Source of the DNA: Candidatus Margulisiibacteriota bacterium
Lineage (GTDB): Bacteria; Margulisbacteria; Riflemargulisbacteria; GWF2-35-9
Direction: 5' to 3'
Length of the DNA: 35,501 bases
Assembly: GCA_028715625.1 (NCBI GenBank)
Contig: JAQURL010000026.1
Location: forward strand, 1 to 35,501
Under the pieces are notes generated by a model. That model worked only from the letters and a program-made list of their open reading frames with translations. It was not told the DNA's origin and did not search any database. Every line of letters begins with the position of its first letter. The stretch's first letter is position 1. The position numbers and the translations under genes were made by a program. Below are positions 7,448 through 15,313 of this stretch, in pieces.

Positions 7448-8671
7448 ATGCTGAACAAAAAAATAATAGCTGAAAACAGGACCGTTGGCATAAGTTCCTG
7501 TCATAAGAATAGGTCCGAGGTGACGATTTTCTCCGGCGGAACCGGCTGGAATGACATTGCCAGAGAATTTCATACTTTTTTCTCTAATGTAAATTATATA
7601 TTAACAACAACCGATAACGGTGGTAGCACCGGCCAAATCCGCGAATTACATGGCGGTCCTGGCTGTGGAGATCACCGCTCCAGAATTATTCGTCTGGCTG
7701 ATGAAAGCACAACCCTTGCCCAGAGTCTCAAAAAACTGTTAGCGAAAAGATTGACCAAAGACACCAGAAGCAAAGCCAAAAAGGAATGGTTTAATATTTT
7801 ACATGGTACCGGTCATTTATGGGATAATATTCCCCAGGCACATAGAAATATTATACTTACTTCATTATTGAAGTTCGAGCAGGAACGAATAATGAAGACC
7901 AATGAATTTAATTTTGATTTCCGTGGCGGCAGCATCGGCAATTTCTTTTTCGCCGGCACCAGGTTAATGTATGATTCGCTGGATTCAGCTATTTATATGT
8001 TTTCCAGGCTTCTTAATTTGCCTCAGACCATTTCAGTTATTCCCACAATTAAAACCAATGATTTTGCTACTATCGGAGTCGAGCTGAGATCAGGTGAACT
8101 GATCAAGGGACAAAATGAAATTTCTCATCCCTCTCCTAAAAATAAACCTACCTCTTTTGACAAACATCATCAGCACAAATTACCCTCACCGATTAAAAAA
8201 TTGTTTTATTTGAACAAATATGGAGACATTTTTAATCCTGAAGCACATCCCCAGGCCCTCAGCGCAATCGGGTCGTCCGACGCGCTAATTTACAGTATCG
8301 GTTCTCTCTATACCAGTATTATAGCCAATTTAATCGTAGAAGGTGTAGGAGAAAAAATAGCCGCAGGAAATTTCTCCAAAATAAAACTTCTTAACGGTTA
8401 TAATGACCGGGAAACTTATGGCATGAACTCCATCGATTATATAATAGCGGTTACAGAGGGTCTGAATCGTTATGGCAAACTGCGTAACAGGCCAGAACAT
8501 TATATACAAAAATTATTCTATACTGAAAATTCTAAAATACCTGTAGATTTAGCCGGCATAAAAGCTATGGGAATTACTCCTGTAAAAGTTAAGACTGCCA
8601 GCCATTCCAGTACTGACGAACCTCATTATAGTAAATCAGAATTGCTTAAAAAAATTCAGCAGGAAATCTAA
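7448..8671 (+). CDS. CofD/YvcK (UPF0052) family protein, eukaryote-type branch
   Basis: This 407-residue protein has the CofD fold signatures: an N-terminal nucleotide loop (FSGGTGWNDIA, residues 28-38), TTDNGGSTG (54-62), GGPGCGDHRSRIIRLAD (69-85), GGSIGNFFFAGTR, and a C-terminal SSDALIYSIGSLYTSII block. Bacterial YvcK proteins are shorter (about 320 residues). The extra blocks here (EWFNILHGTGHLWD and RSGELIKGQNEISHP) match what I remember of the plant and fungal members. Relatives act in control of gluconeogenesis and cell shape (YvcK) or transfer phospholactate (CofD); the reaction here is unknown. No ribosome site is evident before the ATG. It is a single gene closed by a strong terminator. 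Confidence 0.85.
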   Translation: MLNKKIIAENRTVGISSCHKNRSEVTIFSGGTGWNDIAREFHTFFSNVNYILTTTDNGGSTGQIRELHGGPGCGDHRSRIIRLADESTTLAQSLKKLLAKRLTKDTRSKAKKEWFNILHGTGHLWDNIPQAHRNIILTSLLKFEQERIMKTNEFNFDFRGGSIGNFFFAGTRLMYDSLDSAIYMFSRLLNLPQTISVIPTIKTNDFATIGVELRSGELIKGQNEISHPSPKNKPTSFDKHHQHKLPSPIKKLFYLNKYGDIFNPEAHPQALSAIGSSDALIYSIGSLYTSIIANLIVEGVGEKIAAGNFSKIKLLNGYNDRETYGMNSIDYIIAVTEGLNRYGKLRNRPEHYIQKLFYTENSKIPVDLAGIKAMGITPVKVKTASHSSTDEPHYSKSELLKKIQQEI

Positions 8672-8692
8672 ATTCTCAATAAACGTTGCAAT

Positions 8693-8721
8693 AAAAAGGC
8701 CCCGAAGTTCGGGGCCTTTTT
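8693..8721. terminator. Bidirectional Rho-independent terminator
   Basis: A perfect 14-base inverted repeat around one central base (8693-8706 and 8708-8721) has a GC core (GGCCCCGAA) and A/T runs at both ends. It lies between the convergent CofD-like gene and pgm, 21 and 23 bases from their stops, and should serve both. Confidence 0.93.
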
Positions 8722-8744
8722 ATTTAATAGAATTCTATTGATTA

Positions 8745-10421
8745 TTAACCTTCTTTAGCGTAAAAATCCAGTTCCGGAAATTCCACAACTTTTCCTACTA
8801 TCTCATTAGCTACCGGTCTCACATAATCCAAAGCTTTATCAAGTCTGGCAGAAATTTGATCTTCGCCTTTCTTAACACAATCCACATAAGTACGCAGCAA
8901 GGGATCTCCGGTACCCGTGCCGGAAAATCTCATGCTTAATGTCAGTATATCGCCTGTCGGTGATTCCAGTTTAAACATATAAGCCGCATTTTTTGTTTCC
9001 AAACCTGTAACCGGGGACTTGTAATTAAAAATTCTTGCATCCAGCACTTTGAACCCGGCAATTTCTTTTGGAGGATTATTAATTATACCCATTATTCTTT
9101 GGGTTGTTGCGTCCTTGGGGCATGTTATACCACCTCTGGTAAAATATGCTCGTCCGTCTTTTTTGTAAATTTCCTGTAAAAGTTGATCCAACGTTTTTTG
9201 TGTTTTGGCCATCAAGTATAACTGGAACATGGTGGCGAACATTCCATCTTTTTCGCCGTGCCAGGGATTACCATGACCGTTGCTTTCTTCAAATCCAAAA
9301 TTGCCTAATTCAGCGATAAATTTAAATCCGGTCGGAGTAGCGACCATCTTTATATCCTGACCTTCACGTTGTAAACGTTCTATAGCCAGATCAGGCTGAG
9401 AAGTAGATACTATTGATCTGCCCATAACCACCTGTCCGCCTTTAAAAATTTGTTCTTTTATAGGCAGAATACCATAATGTTCAGCCATTAAAGCAGCCAG
9501 ATCACCGGCAGTTATATTTCTTTTACCTTCATAATGCAGGTTCCTGTCACCGTCACCGTCGTAACCACCTGACAAATTATAGGCTGATGACTTTCCGATC
9601 AATTCTTCAAGATATCTGGGCTCAGGCTCAGGATGGCGATGCTCGTTCTCCGGACCGAAAAAAGGTAAAGGTTCTGCATTGATCATATCCAGCTTGATAC
9701 CAAATTCCGCACACAATGCTTTGGCGTATGGCCCACTGGCACCGTGCATCGGATCGAGTAATAACTGGAATGGCTTACCCTTAAATCCCTGTTTAATTAT
9801 TTCAGTATCAAATATCTTTTTCATGAAATCTACATAAACTTTTACCATATCGACTTCCTGGATTAATCCTTTTTCTACGGCTTCACTATAAGTCATATTC
9901 AATATTTTTGTATCTTTTACATCCTGTAATTTTACAAAGATATCTTCCGTCACTTCTTCAAGTGCTGGACCTGCTCCTCTGGAATAGCTTAAATTTGTTT
10001 TAATACCGACGTCCTCTGCCGGATTATGACTGGCGGTTTCAATAATCCCACCCATAGCTTTATAGGTCATTATTGCCGCAGATATTGCGGGTGTCGGCGC
10101 TAATCCGTTATCTTTTGGAACAATAGGTTTAAATCCATTGGCAGCTGCAATCAAGGCAGCTTCCTGAATGCGCTTCGGATTTCCGTTCCTGGGATCGCCG
10201 CCAACAATAACAACTTTGTTGCCCTGCTGCTCCACCGATAGACCATGCCAGTGATCGCATATAGCCTGATTCATCCTCGGATGAAATCCCGGTCTGTTAA
10301 ACTCAGGTGCTTTCAATCTGGTTCCTGAAGTACCCATTTTATCCTTTTTAGTTATGGTTACTGCTGAAACATCCATAGTTGTTATCATCGGATTATCATT
10401 TGCAATAATTTTATTGTTCAT
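8745..10421 (-). CDS. pgm: Phosphoglucomutase (alpha-D-phosphohexomutase family)
   Basis: The enzyme interconverts glucose 1- and 6-phosphate. It has the N-terminal GTSGTR motif, phosphoserine loop TASHNP (catalytic Ser131) and metal loop DGDGDR (about 288-293). The sugar loop is EESNGHG and the phosphate loop SGTGTGDPLLR. The last is like PGM1-type enzymes rather than phosphomannomutases, and the overall length of 558 residues agrees. The sugar loop departs from the usual EESAGAS, so specificity is less certain. An ATG at 10436 is in frame, but GGAGGAG at 10428-10434 overlaps it and points to the ATG at 10421, which I chose. It follows gpi by 23 bases and ends at a terminator. Confidence 0.9.
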   Translation of the reverse strand: MNNKIIANDNPMITTMDVSAVTITKKDKMGTSGTRLKAPEFNRPGFHPRMNQAICDHWHGLSVEQQGNKVVIVGGDPRNGNPKRIQEAALIAAANGFKPIVPKDNGLAPTPAISAAIMTYKAMGGIIETASHNPAEDVGIKTNLSYSRGAGPALEEVTEDIFVKLQDVKDTKILNMTYSEAVEKGLIQEVDMVKVYVDFMKKIFDTEIIKQGFKGKPFQLLLDPMHGASGPYAKALCAEFGIKLDMINAEPLPFFGPENEHRHPEPEPRYLEELIGKSSAYNLSGGYDGDGDRNLHYEGKRNITAGDLAALMAEHYGILPIKEQIFKGGQVVMGRSIVSTSQPDLAIERLQREGQDIKMVATPTGFKFIAELGNFGFEESNGHGNPWHGEKDGMFATMFQLYLMAKTQKTLDQLLQEIYKKDGRAYFTRGGITCPKDATTQRIMGIINNPPKEIAGFKVLDARIFNYKSPVTGLETKNAAYMFKLESPTGDILTLSMRFSGTGTGDPLLRTYVDCVKKGEDQISARLDKALDYVRPVANEIVGKVVEFPELDFYAKEG

Positions 10422-10427
10422 TTCTTT

Positions 10428-10434
10428 CTCCTCC
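10428..10434 (-). promoter_or_regulatory. Shine-Dalgarno site that fixes the pgm start
   Basis: GGAGGAG on the minus strand lies six bases before the ATG at 10421. It overlaps the upstream in-frame ATG at 10436, ruling that one out as the main start. Confidence 0.8.
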
Positions 10435-10444
10435 ATATTATTTA

Positions 10445-12118
10445 TTATTTATTTACACCAAGTAATCTGTTCATTAAAGCAGTAGTTGACGGATCGTGCT
10501 CGCCTGCCTGACCAGCTTTTATCTGATCACGAATTTTCCCGGCAAGTTTTTTACCCAGTTCAACACCATATTGATCTAAACTATTTATCTGCCAAATAAT
10601 ACCTTGTGTAAAAACTTTATGTTCATATAAAGCAATTTGCATTCCCAGGGTTTTCGGGGTTAATTTATCAAAAACAATAGTATTGGAAGGTCTGTTTCCT
10701 TTAAAGGTCCTGTGAGGAACCAAATTGGCCGGGCAACCTGATTTAACAAGTTCTTCAGATGAAAGACCATTCATTAGTGCTTCCGGCTGAGCAAGAAAAT
10801 TAGCCATTAATTTAACGTGATGGTCACCAACCGGATTTAATGATCTTAAATAACCGATAAAATCAGCAGGAATAATTTTGTCAGCGCTCTGGTGAAGCAG
10901 CTGATAAAAAGAATGCTGACCATTAGTCCCGGCAGCTCCCCATAATACCGGCCCTGTTGCATAATTGACCGCTTCTCCGAAACGATTAACATACTTGCCA
11001 TTGCTTTCCATGTCCAACTGCTGCAAATATGAAGGAAATAATTCTGAGTATTGATCATAGGGAAGTACTGCATAAGACTGAAATCCCATAAAATTGTTGT
11101 ACCATAAACCAATCAAGGCCATCTGCATAGGGATATTTTTTTCTATGGGTGCTGTTTTAAAATGTTCATCCATTACATTATAACCTTTTAAAAAATCTGC
11201 GTAATTATCCTTCCCTATGGATAACATTACCGGTAAACCTATTGCAGAAGGTGCTGAATATCTGCCTCCAACCCAGTCCCAGAATGGGAACATGTTTTGG
11301 GGATCAATTCCAAACTTTTCTACCAGTTCTTTTGCTGTAGATGCAGCCACAAAATGTCTGGCTATATCTTCCTGGTTGAATCTTTTCAAGAACCAGTCTT
11401 TTGCCGTTTTAGCGTTTGTCATAGTTTCTTCGGTAGTAAAAGTTTTGGACTCTATTATAAACAGAGTTGTTTCAGGATCGACTTGTTTCAGAACTTCCGT
11501 AATATCTGTGCCATCAATATTTGACACAAAATGCATAGCCAGGCCATCTTTGCCGTAAGCCTTTAAGGTCTTTGTTATCATTCTTGGGCCCAGGTCAGAA
11601 CCTCCGATACCTATATTAACGATTGCTTTGATAGGCTTGCCTGTTGCGCCCAGCCATTGACCGCTTCTTACTCTGTCTGTAAATTCAGCCATATGATTAA
11701 GCACGGCTGCAACTTCAGGCATTACGTTCTTCCCGTCAACTAGAATCGAACTTTTAGGAACAAATTTGTTATTGATATAATCAACATTTCTTAATGCTAC
11801 ATGTAATACTGCACGGTTTTCTGTAAAATTGATCTTGGCTCCGGAATACATCAAATCACGCCATTTTTCAACTTCAGCAGCTCTGGCCAGATTATTCAAT
11901 GCCTCCATGATTTCTAAGGTTACCGAATTTTTGGAAAAATCAGCATACATATTTTCCAATTCATGCGTCATTGCCTGCATGCGTTGAGGTTCAATCTTAT
12001 AAAGATCAGCTATATTTATTCCTTTTTTATTTATCAATTGCTGCATCTGTTTAAGAACATTCCATTCAGCTAATTCGATAAGTCTTTTTTCTTTTCTTGC
12101 CACTATTTTATTTGCCAT
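10445..12118 (-). CDS. pgi: Glucose-6-phosphate isomerase
   Basis: This enzyme interconverts glucose 6-phosphate and fructose 6-phosphate. The GIGGSDLGPRMI phosphate-binding motif, GGRYSAPSAIGLP, the catalytic Glu in DMESNGKYV, the His in GTNGQHSFYQLLHQ and the Lys in the C-terminal SLDQYGVELGK are all present. At 557 residues it matches the long bacterial/eukaryotic form. An in-frame ATG at 12145 exists, but AGGAGG at 12124-12129 points to the ATG at 12118 (MANKIVARKEK), the better start. It is followed by pgm, forming a two-gene sugar phosphate operon with a promoter at 12154-12182. Confidence 0.96.
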   Translation of the reverse strand: MANKIVARKEKRLIELAEWNVLKQMQQLINKKGINIADLYKIEPQRMQAMTHELENMYADFSKNSVTLEIMEALNNLARAAEVEKWRDLMYSGAKINFTENRAVLHVALRNVDYINNKFVPKSSILVDGKNVMPEVAAVLNHMAEFTDRVRSGQWLGATGKPIKAIVNIGIGGSDLGPRMITKTLKAYGKDGLAMHFVSNIDGTDITEVLKQVDPETTLFIIESKTFTTEETMTNAKTAKDWFLKRFNQEDIARHFVAASTAKELVEKFGIDPQNMFPFWDWVGGRYSAPSAIGLPVMLSIGKDNYADFLKGYNVMDEHFKTAPIEKNIPMQMALIGLWYNNFMGFQSYAVLPYDQYSELFPSYLQQLDMESNGKYVNRFGEAVNYATGPVLWGAAGTNGQHSFYQLLHQSADKIIPADFIGYLRSLNPVGDHHVKLMANFLAQPEALMNGLSSEELVKSGCPANLVPHRTFKGNRPSNTIVFDKLTPKTLGMQIALYEHKVFTQGIIWQINSLDQYGVELGKKLAGKIRDQIKAGQAGEHDPSTTALMNRLLGVNK

Positions 12119-12123
12119 AACAA

Positions 12124-12129
12124 CCTCCT
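12124..12129 (-). promoter_or_regulatory. Shine-Dalgarno site that fixes the gpi start
   Basis: A full AGGAGG lies five bases before the ATG at 12118. It is inside the longer frame that starts at 12145, so the shorter start is preferred. Confidence 0.8.
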
Positions 12130-12153
12130 GAAGATTTATATCCATCTATATTT

Positions 12154-12182
12154 CGTATACAGCATAAATAAATTTCAGTTAA
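12154..12182 (-). promoter_or_regulatory. Possible promoter of gpi-pgm
   Basis: TTAACT (12177-12182) and TATACG (12154-12159) lie 17 bases apart in the 151-base gap upstream of gpi. Both boxes are about four of six to consensus, so this is moderate evidence. The gap otherwise shows only AT-rich sequence. Confidence 0.4.
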
Positions 12183-12269
12183 ATATATCTATTTTTATTA
12201 ATTTGATTATTACATTGAAATATTAGCAGTTTTGTTCAGTTTTGCAAATTAAGTTTATCCGTTTTTAAA

Positions 12270-12905
12270 TTAATCCTTATTTTTCAGATAAGAATTGAGT
12301 TTGTTCATTAAATCGGTTGGCCCCTTCACTAAAATACCCTTAGTAATGCCGACACTTGTGGCACAATCCAGGTCTTTGCGCTGATTATCCCCGACACTCA
12401 GTACTTTTGCAGGAAGAACGCCAAAATAGTTCAATATTTCATTAAACATTTTAGGGTGAGGCTTGCCCTTCCCTGCCGATTGAGCGCATGTTACATAGTC
12501 AAAACAATCCATTATCCCGATTGCGTCCAAAACTTTGGGGACCATATATATTGAATTATTTGTAGCCACAGCCAATTTATACCCCGTTTCCTTCAAACCC
12601 AGAAGATACTTGCGAAGAACTTTATTTGTACTGATATATTGGTAAGGGTCCAGTTTTGGATTGGCATAGGTAAAACAATCATCCATTGTTAAATTATAGT
12701 AAGTCAGAGTCAGGTTTATTGAACCTATTTCTTTATATTTGCTTTCTACAAATTCAAAAGTTTGTCCGATTGAATCAGCAATATACTGGAAGCATAAACG
12801 GGCGTTTTCATCCGCGAATTCTATATTATAATAAAGTGTCAAATCAAGATCGAAAATTATGACATCTATATCAGATATTTTTTCAGAAATTATTTTTTTT
12901 CTCAT
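12270..12905 (-). CDS. HAD-superfamily phosphatase, pyrimidine 5'-nucleotidase-like
   Basis: This 211-residue protein has all four HAD motifs: DLDLT (nucleophile Asp19, acid Asp21), ATNNS with the motif II Thr, KPHPKMF with the motif III Lys, and VGDNQRKDLD with the metal-binding Asp pair. The DLDLTLYY opening with a helical cap is typical of the SDT1/PPM-type nucleotidases in the HAD family, which dephosphorylate nucleoside monophosphates or sugar phosphates. The actual substrate is unknown. It follows the large orphan gene by 31 bases and is probably co-transcribed with it. Its first codons share an A-rich motif with several neighbours. Confidence 0.8.
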   Translation of the reverse strand: MRKKIISEKISDIDVIIFDLDLTLYYNIEFADENARLCFQYIADSIGQTFEFVESKYKEIGSINLTLTYYNLTMDDCFTYANPKLDPYQYISTNKVLRKYLLGLKETGYKLAVATNNSIYMVPKVLDAIGIMDCFDYVTCAQSAGKGKPHPKMFNEILNYFGVLPAKVLSVGDNQRKDLDCATSVGITKGILVKGPTDLMNKLNSYLKNKD

Positions 12906-12936
12906 AAACTACAATTCTCCTGCGCTTTAATTATTA

Positions 12937-15045
12937 TCACTTATTTTCCATGTGGATTGTTTCCCTATCCAGACTGTAATAAAACTTCTCTGTATTAATA
13001 TAAAAAAAGTTATCTGCATTATTTACATTTTTTTTCATTCTTATATTCATTTTATCAATTATAAAATATTTAACATTATACAGCGCTGACAATCCTTGTA
13101 ATTCCCTGTGGCGGATATTATTCGTGGTTCGAATCAATTCTCTGTTGGGCAATCTGAGCCCCATATAAGTTGCCGGTTTATGAAAATTGCCGTCATATAC
13201 AGGTATTGCTGCAAGTATATTCCCCTTTTCAAAAATTCCATAAAACTTCAACTTTTCCTTATCAAAATTAGTTTTTATCTGGTTCAGGTACAAATACAAA
13301 TTTTCACTGATATTCTTGATAGTTTTTTTAGATAAATAGTAGCTTAGCAGATAATTTTTACAAGCTCCAAAGAAAATTTTTTTTAATTCAATATCTTCTG
13401 TATTTACGAGATTCGTTACAAATCCGTATTCATCAATGAATTTGTGTTCTTTCAGAAAAGTATATATTTTGTCATTGGGAATAGATGTTCCGTTTAATAT
13501 ATCTAAAAAATCATCATTTGTTACTTGTCCCGTTATCAACTTATTAATTAGCGGATTACTCATTGCTGAAAATTTCAAATACATGGGGTTATCATTTTCT
13601 GAGTTTCGCCCGAAATAAAAGGTAAATGATTCCGCTAATATTTTAACTGATAAAGGCATTATACCTGTTATATGCTTGCATACCCTGTTGGTAAAATTAC
13701 CAGCGTCAGTGAGCAGGATAGCTGACGGGATTTTGCTGTCAAGCTGATAAATTTTTTTCAAGGGTAATTCATATAAACCGGAATTGTCATATTTTTTTTC
13801 TATTTTCATAATAGTGCAGTCTTCTTTCAAATAAATTTTTATTTTATCCCATTTGTCTGTATCCACAATCAGACTTTCTTTTAAAAAGGGAAGCTGTATT
13901 ACATTGGACTGCGATTGCAGAGAAATATCGAACAGCAGTCCTCTGTATGCTGTAATCTTGCCGCCATTCATATAATATATCAGACTCTTTTTTGTTTTAT
14001 CCTGGCCAAAAGTTAGCCTTAATCCTCTTCTTAAAACTATTCCTTTTTCTGTTGGTAGTCTTAATATTACCGGTGTACATTTGGCAGTTACATTTTTTAA
14101 AACATTTTTGTATTTTTCCGGTAATCTTATTTTCAGGATATTATCTTTTTCAGAGCAGATTGCGGCATAGGTGGCTCCAAGCTTTATGGTTAATCGCCAC
14201 TTATTGTCCAACTCATAAATTCCCAGTTTATCAAACCTGGGGTCGTCCCTTAGAATATCTCCGGACCGGAACCATTGGACCGCTTTTAACCTGGGAGCAT
14301 GCATTTTTTGAATAATGTTTTCTCTGACAAAATTTAAACTTTCACTGTTGTATTCTGTTTTTGTGATAAATTTTCCATCAAGCGTATACAAAGATAATAC
14401 ATTACTTTTGTATTCCAGCCGGACCAATTGATTTTTGTATTTTTTGGAGACAAAAATGCCTTTTTTGCTGTTAAGCGGGTTAACTATCTCCCCCTTGGAA
14501 TTTGTTCGGCGAATAGTGTAATAGCAGGTGTCGTCTTCGGTCGTTTTAAAATCCCAAATATCCAGCAATTTTTCTCTGATAATTCTAGACAAACCAACTT
14601 TTGCCATTCTCCTTTTCAACGTCTTCCTGTCTGTATCCGCCGCAAACTGAAAATATTCACTGGCAGGATCGATATCCTCAAAAATTATTCCCGCGACAGG
14701 GTTATCATCCAGCAATCGGGCAAATTTTTCTACAGCCGCTGTGCCGTTTGTACCTCCTCTGTCAGCAAAAATATAGGACTTGAGCAAAGGCCTCTTTACA
14801 AAATCATGATAGCGGGTTAATTTTTTTATTAATTTATTAAATTCTATTGGTCCCAGATATCTTGTTAACTGAAAGTACTCCCATTCAGGATGTATTATTT
14901 CAGTAAAAACTTTATCGGTTATGTCTATTTTGTGTCGTACAGAAAAATGTTGCTCGCAGCCGTAAATATCCTTATAAATATTTGAAACATATGTATTTCT
15001 TGCAATGCCGCCATTATAGTATTCAGCTATTATTTTTTTTAACAA
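12937..15045 (-). CDS. Large orphan protein, 702 residues, unknown function
   Basis: I do not recognise this protein. It is cytoplasmic by appearance: no signal peptide, no membrane helix, basic and rich in Lys, Ile, Asn and Tyr. The N-terminal 180 residues look mixed helix/strand, with a GGTNGTAAVEKFARLL stretch near 98-113. The middle (about 190-450) is strand-rich with repeated short hydrophobic/charged alternation. The C-terminal part (about 480-702) looks helical then strand. No catalytic motif stands out. The start is a TTG at 15045 with a good AGAGG site six bases upstream; no ATG fits. It is followed closely by the HAD phosphatase. Its promoter lies within a dyad symmetry (15083-15127), suggesting regulation. 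The intact 2.1 kb frame makes it certainly coding. Confidence 0.85.
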   Translation of the reverse strand: MLKKIIAEYYNGGIARNTYVSNIYKDIYGCEQHFSVRHKIDITDKVFTEIIHPEWEYFQLTRYLGPIEFNKLIKKLTRYHDFVKRPLLKSYIFADRGGTNGTAAVEKFARLLDDNPVAGIIFEDIDPASEYFQFAADTDRKTLKRRMAKVGLSRIIREKLLDIWDFKTTEDDTCYYTIRRTNSKGEIVNPLNSKKGIFVSKKYKNQLVRLEYKSNVLSLYTLDGKFITKTEYNSESLNFVRENIIQKMHAPRLKAVQWFRSGDILRDDPRFDKLGIYELDNKWRLTIKLGATYAAICSEKDNILKIRLPEKYKNVLKNVTAKCTPVILRLPTEKGIVLRRGLRLTFGQDKTKKSLIYYMNGGKITAYRGLLFDISLQSQSNVIQLPFLKESLIVDTDKWDKIKIYLKEDCTIMKIEKKYDNSGLYELPLKKIYQLDSKIPSAILLTDAGNFTNRVCKHITGIMPLSVKILAESFTFYFGRNSENDNPMYLKFSAMSNPLINKLITGQVTNDDFLDILNGTSIPNDKIYTFLKEHKFIDEYGFVTNLVNTEDIELKKIFFGACKNYLLSYYLSKKTIKNISENLYLYLNQIKTNFDKEKLKFYGIFEKGNILAAIPVYDGNFHKPATYMGLRLPNRELIRTTNNIRHRELQGLSALYNVKYFIIDKMNIRMKKNVNNADNFFYINTEKFYYSLDRETIHMENK

Positions 15046-15082
15046 ATTAAACCTCTGTCATTATTAATTACACATGAACATA

Positions 15083-15127
15083 AATATATCGTAAGCTGCA
15101 ACAAAAAATTGTCAGGGTCGATATATT
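15083..15127. promoter_or_regulatory. Inverted repeat enclosing a promoter, possible operator
   Basis: Nine-base arms AATATATCG (15083-15091) and CGATATATT (15119-15127) are perfectly complementary. Shorter inner pairs (CTGCAA and TTGTCAG, one bulge) continue the dyad towards the centre at 15105. A minus-strand promoter for the 702-residue gene fits inside: -35 CTGACA (15110-15115), 16 bases, -10 TACGAT (15088-15093). A factor binding the arms would cover the -10 box and the region just above the -35. It also lies directly upstream of the divergent small frame at 15131. Confidence 0.5.
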
Positions 15128-15130
15128 ATT

Positions 15131-15313
15131 ATGAATAAAATCATATCCTGCAAAAAAAATAATGGTTTCTGTTATATTGGAATTGCCCCTGAGCTTAAAA
15201 AATTGTTAGGTGACCCCAGTTCAGCACTCATATTGCCGGCTGTTAAAAAAAATCCGGACTTTTTCCCGAAATGGGTTAGAGATTATTATCTGGGCAGCGA
15301 TTCAATAAATTAA
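15131..15313 (+). CDS. Possible 60-residue small protein
   Basis: This frame encodes 60 residues (opening MNKIISCKKNNGF, ending YLGSDSIN) in the gap between two minus-strand genes. Composition looks protein-like (ELKKLLGDPSSALILPA, then FFPKWVRDYYLG). It opens with the same Asn-Lys-Ile-Ile pattern as several neighbours. There is no good ribosome site and no clean promoter with correct spacing, and the stop overlaps the end of the convergent HAD gene by four bases. No family is recognised. It may be a real small gene or chance. Confidence 0.4.
   Translation: MNKIISCKKNNGFCYIGIAPELKKLLGDPSSALILPAVKKNPDFFPKWVRDYYLGSDSIN

Noticed and set aside
10422-10436. Upstream in-frame ATG for pgm
   Set aside because: It overlaps the GGAGGAG ribosome site that serves the ATG at 10421.
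12119-12145. Upstream in-frame ATG for gpi
   Set aside because: The AGGAGG site lies inside this extension and is correctly spaced to the ATG at 12118.
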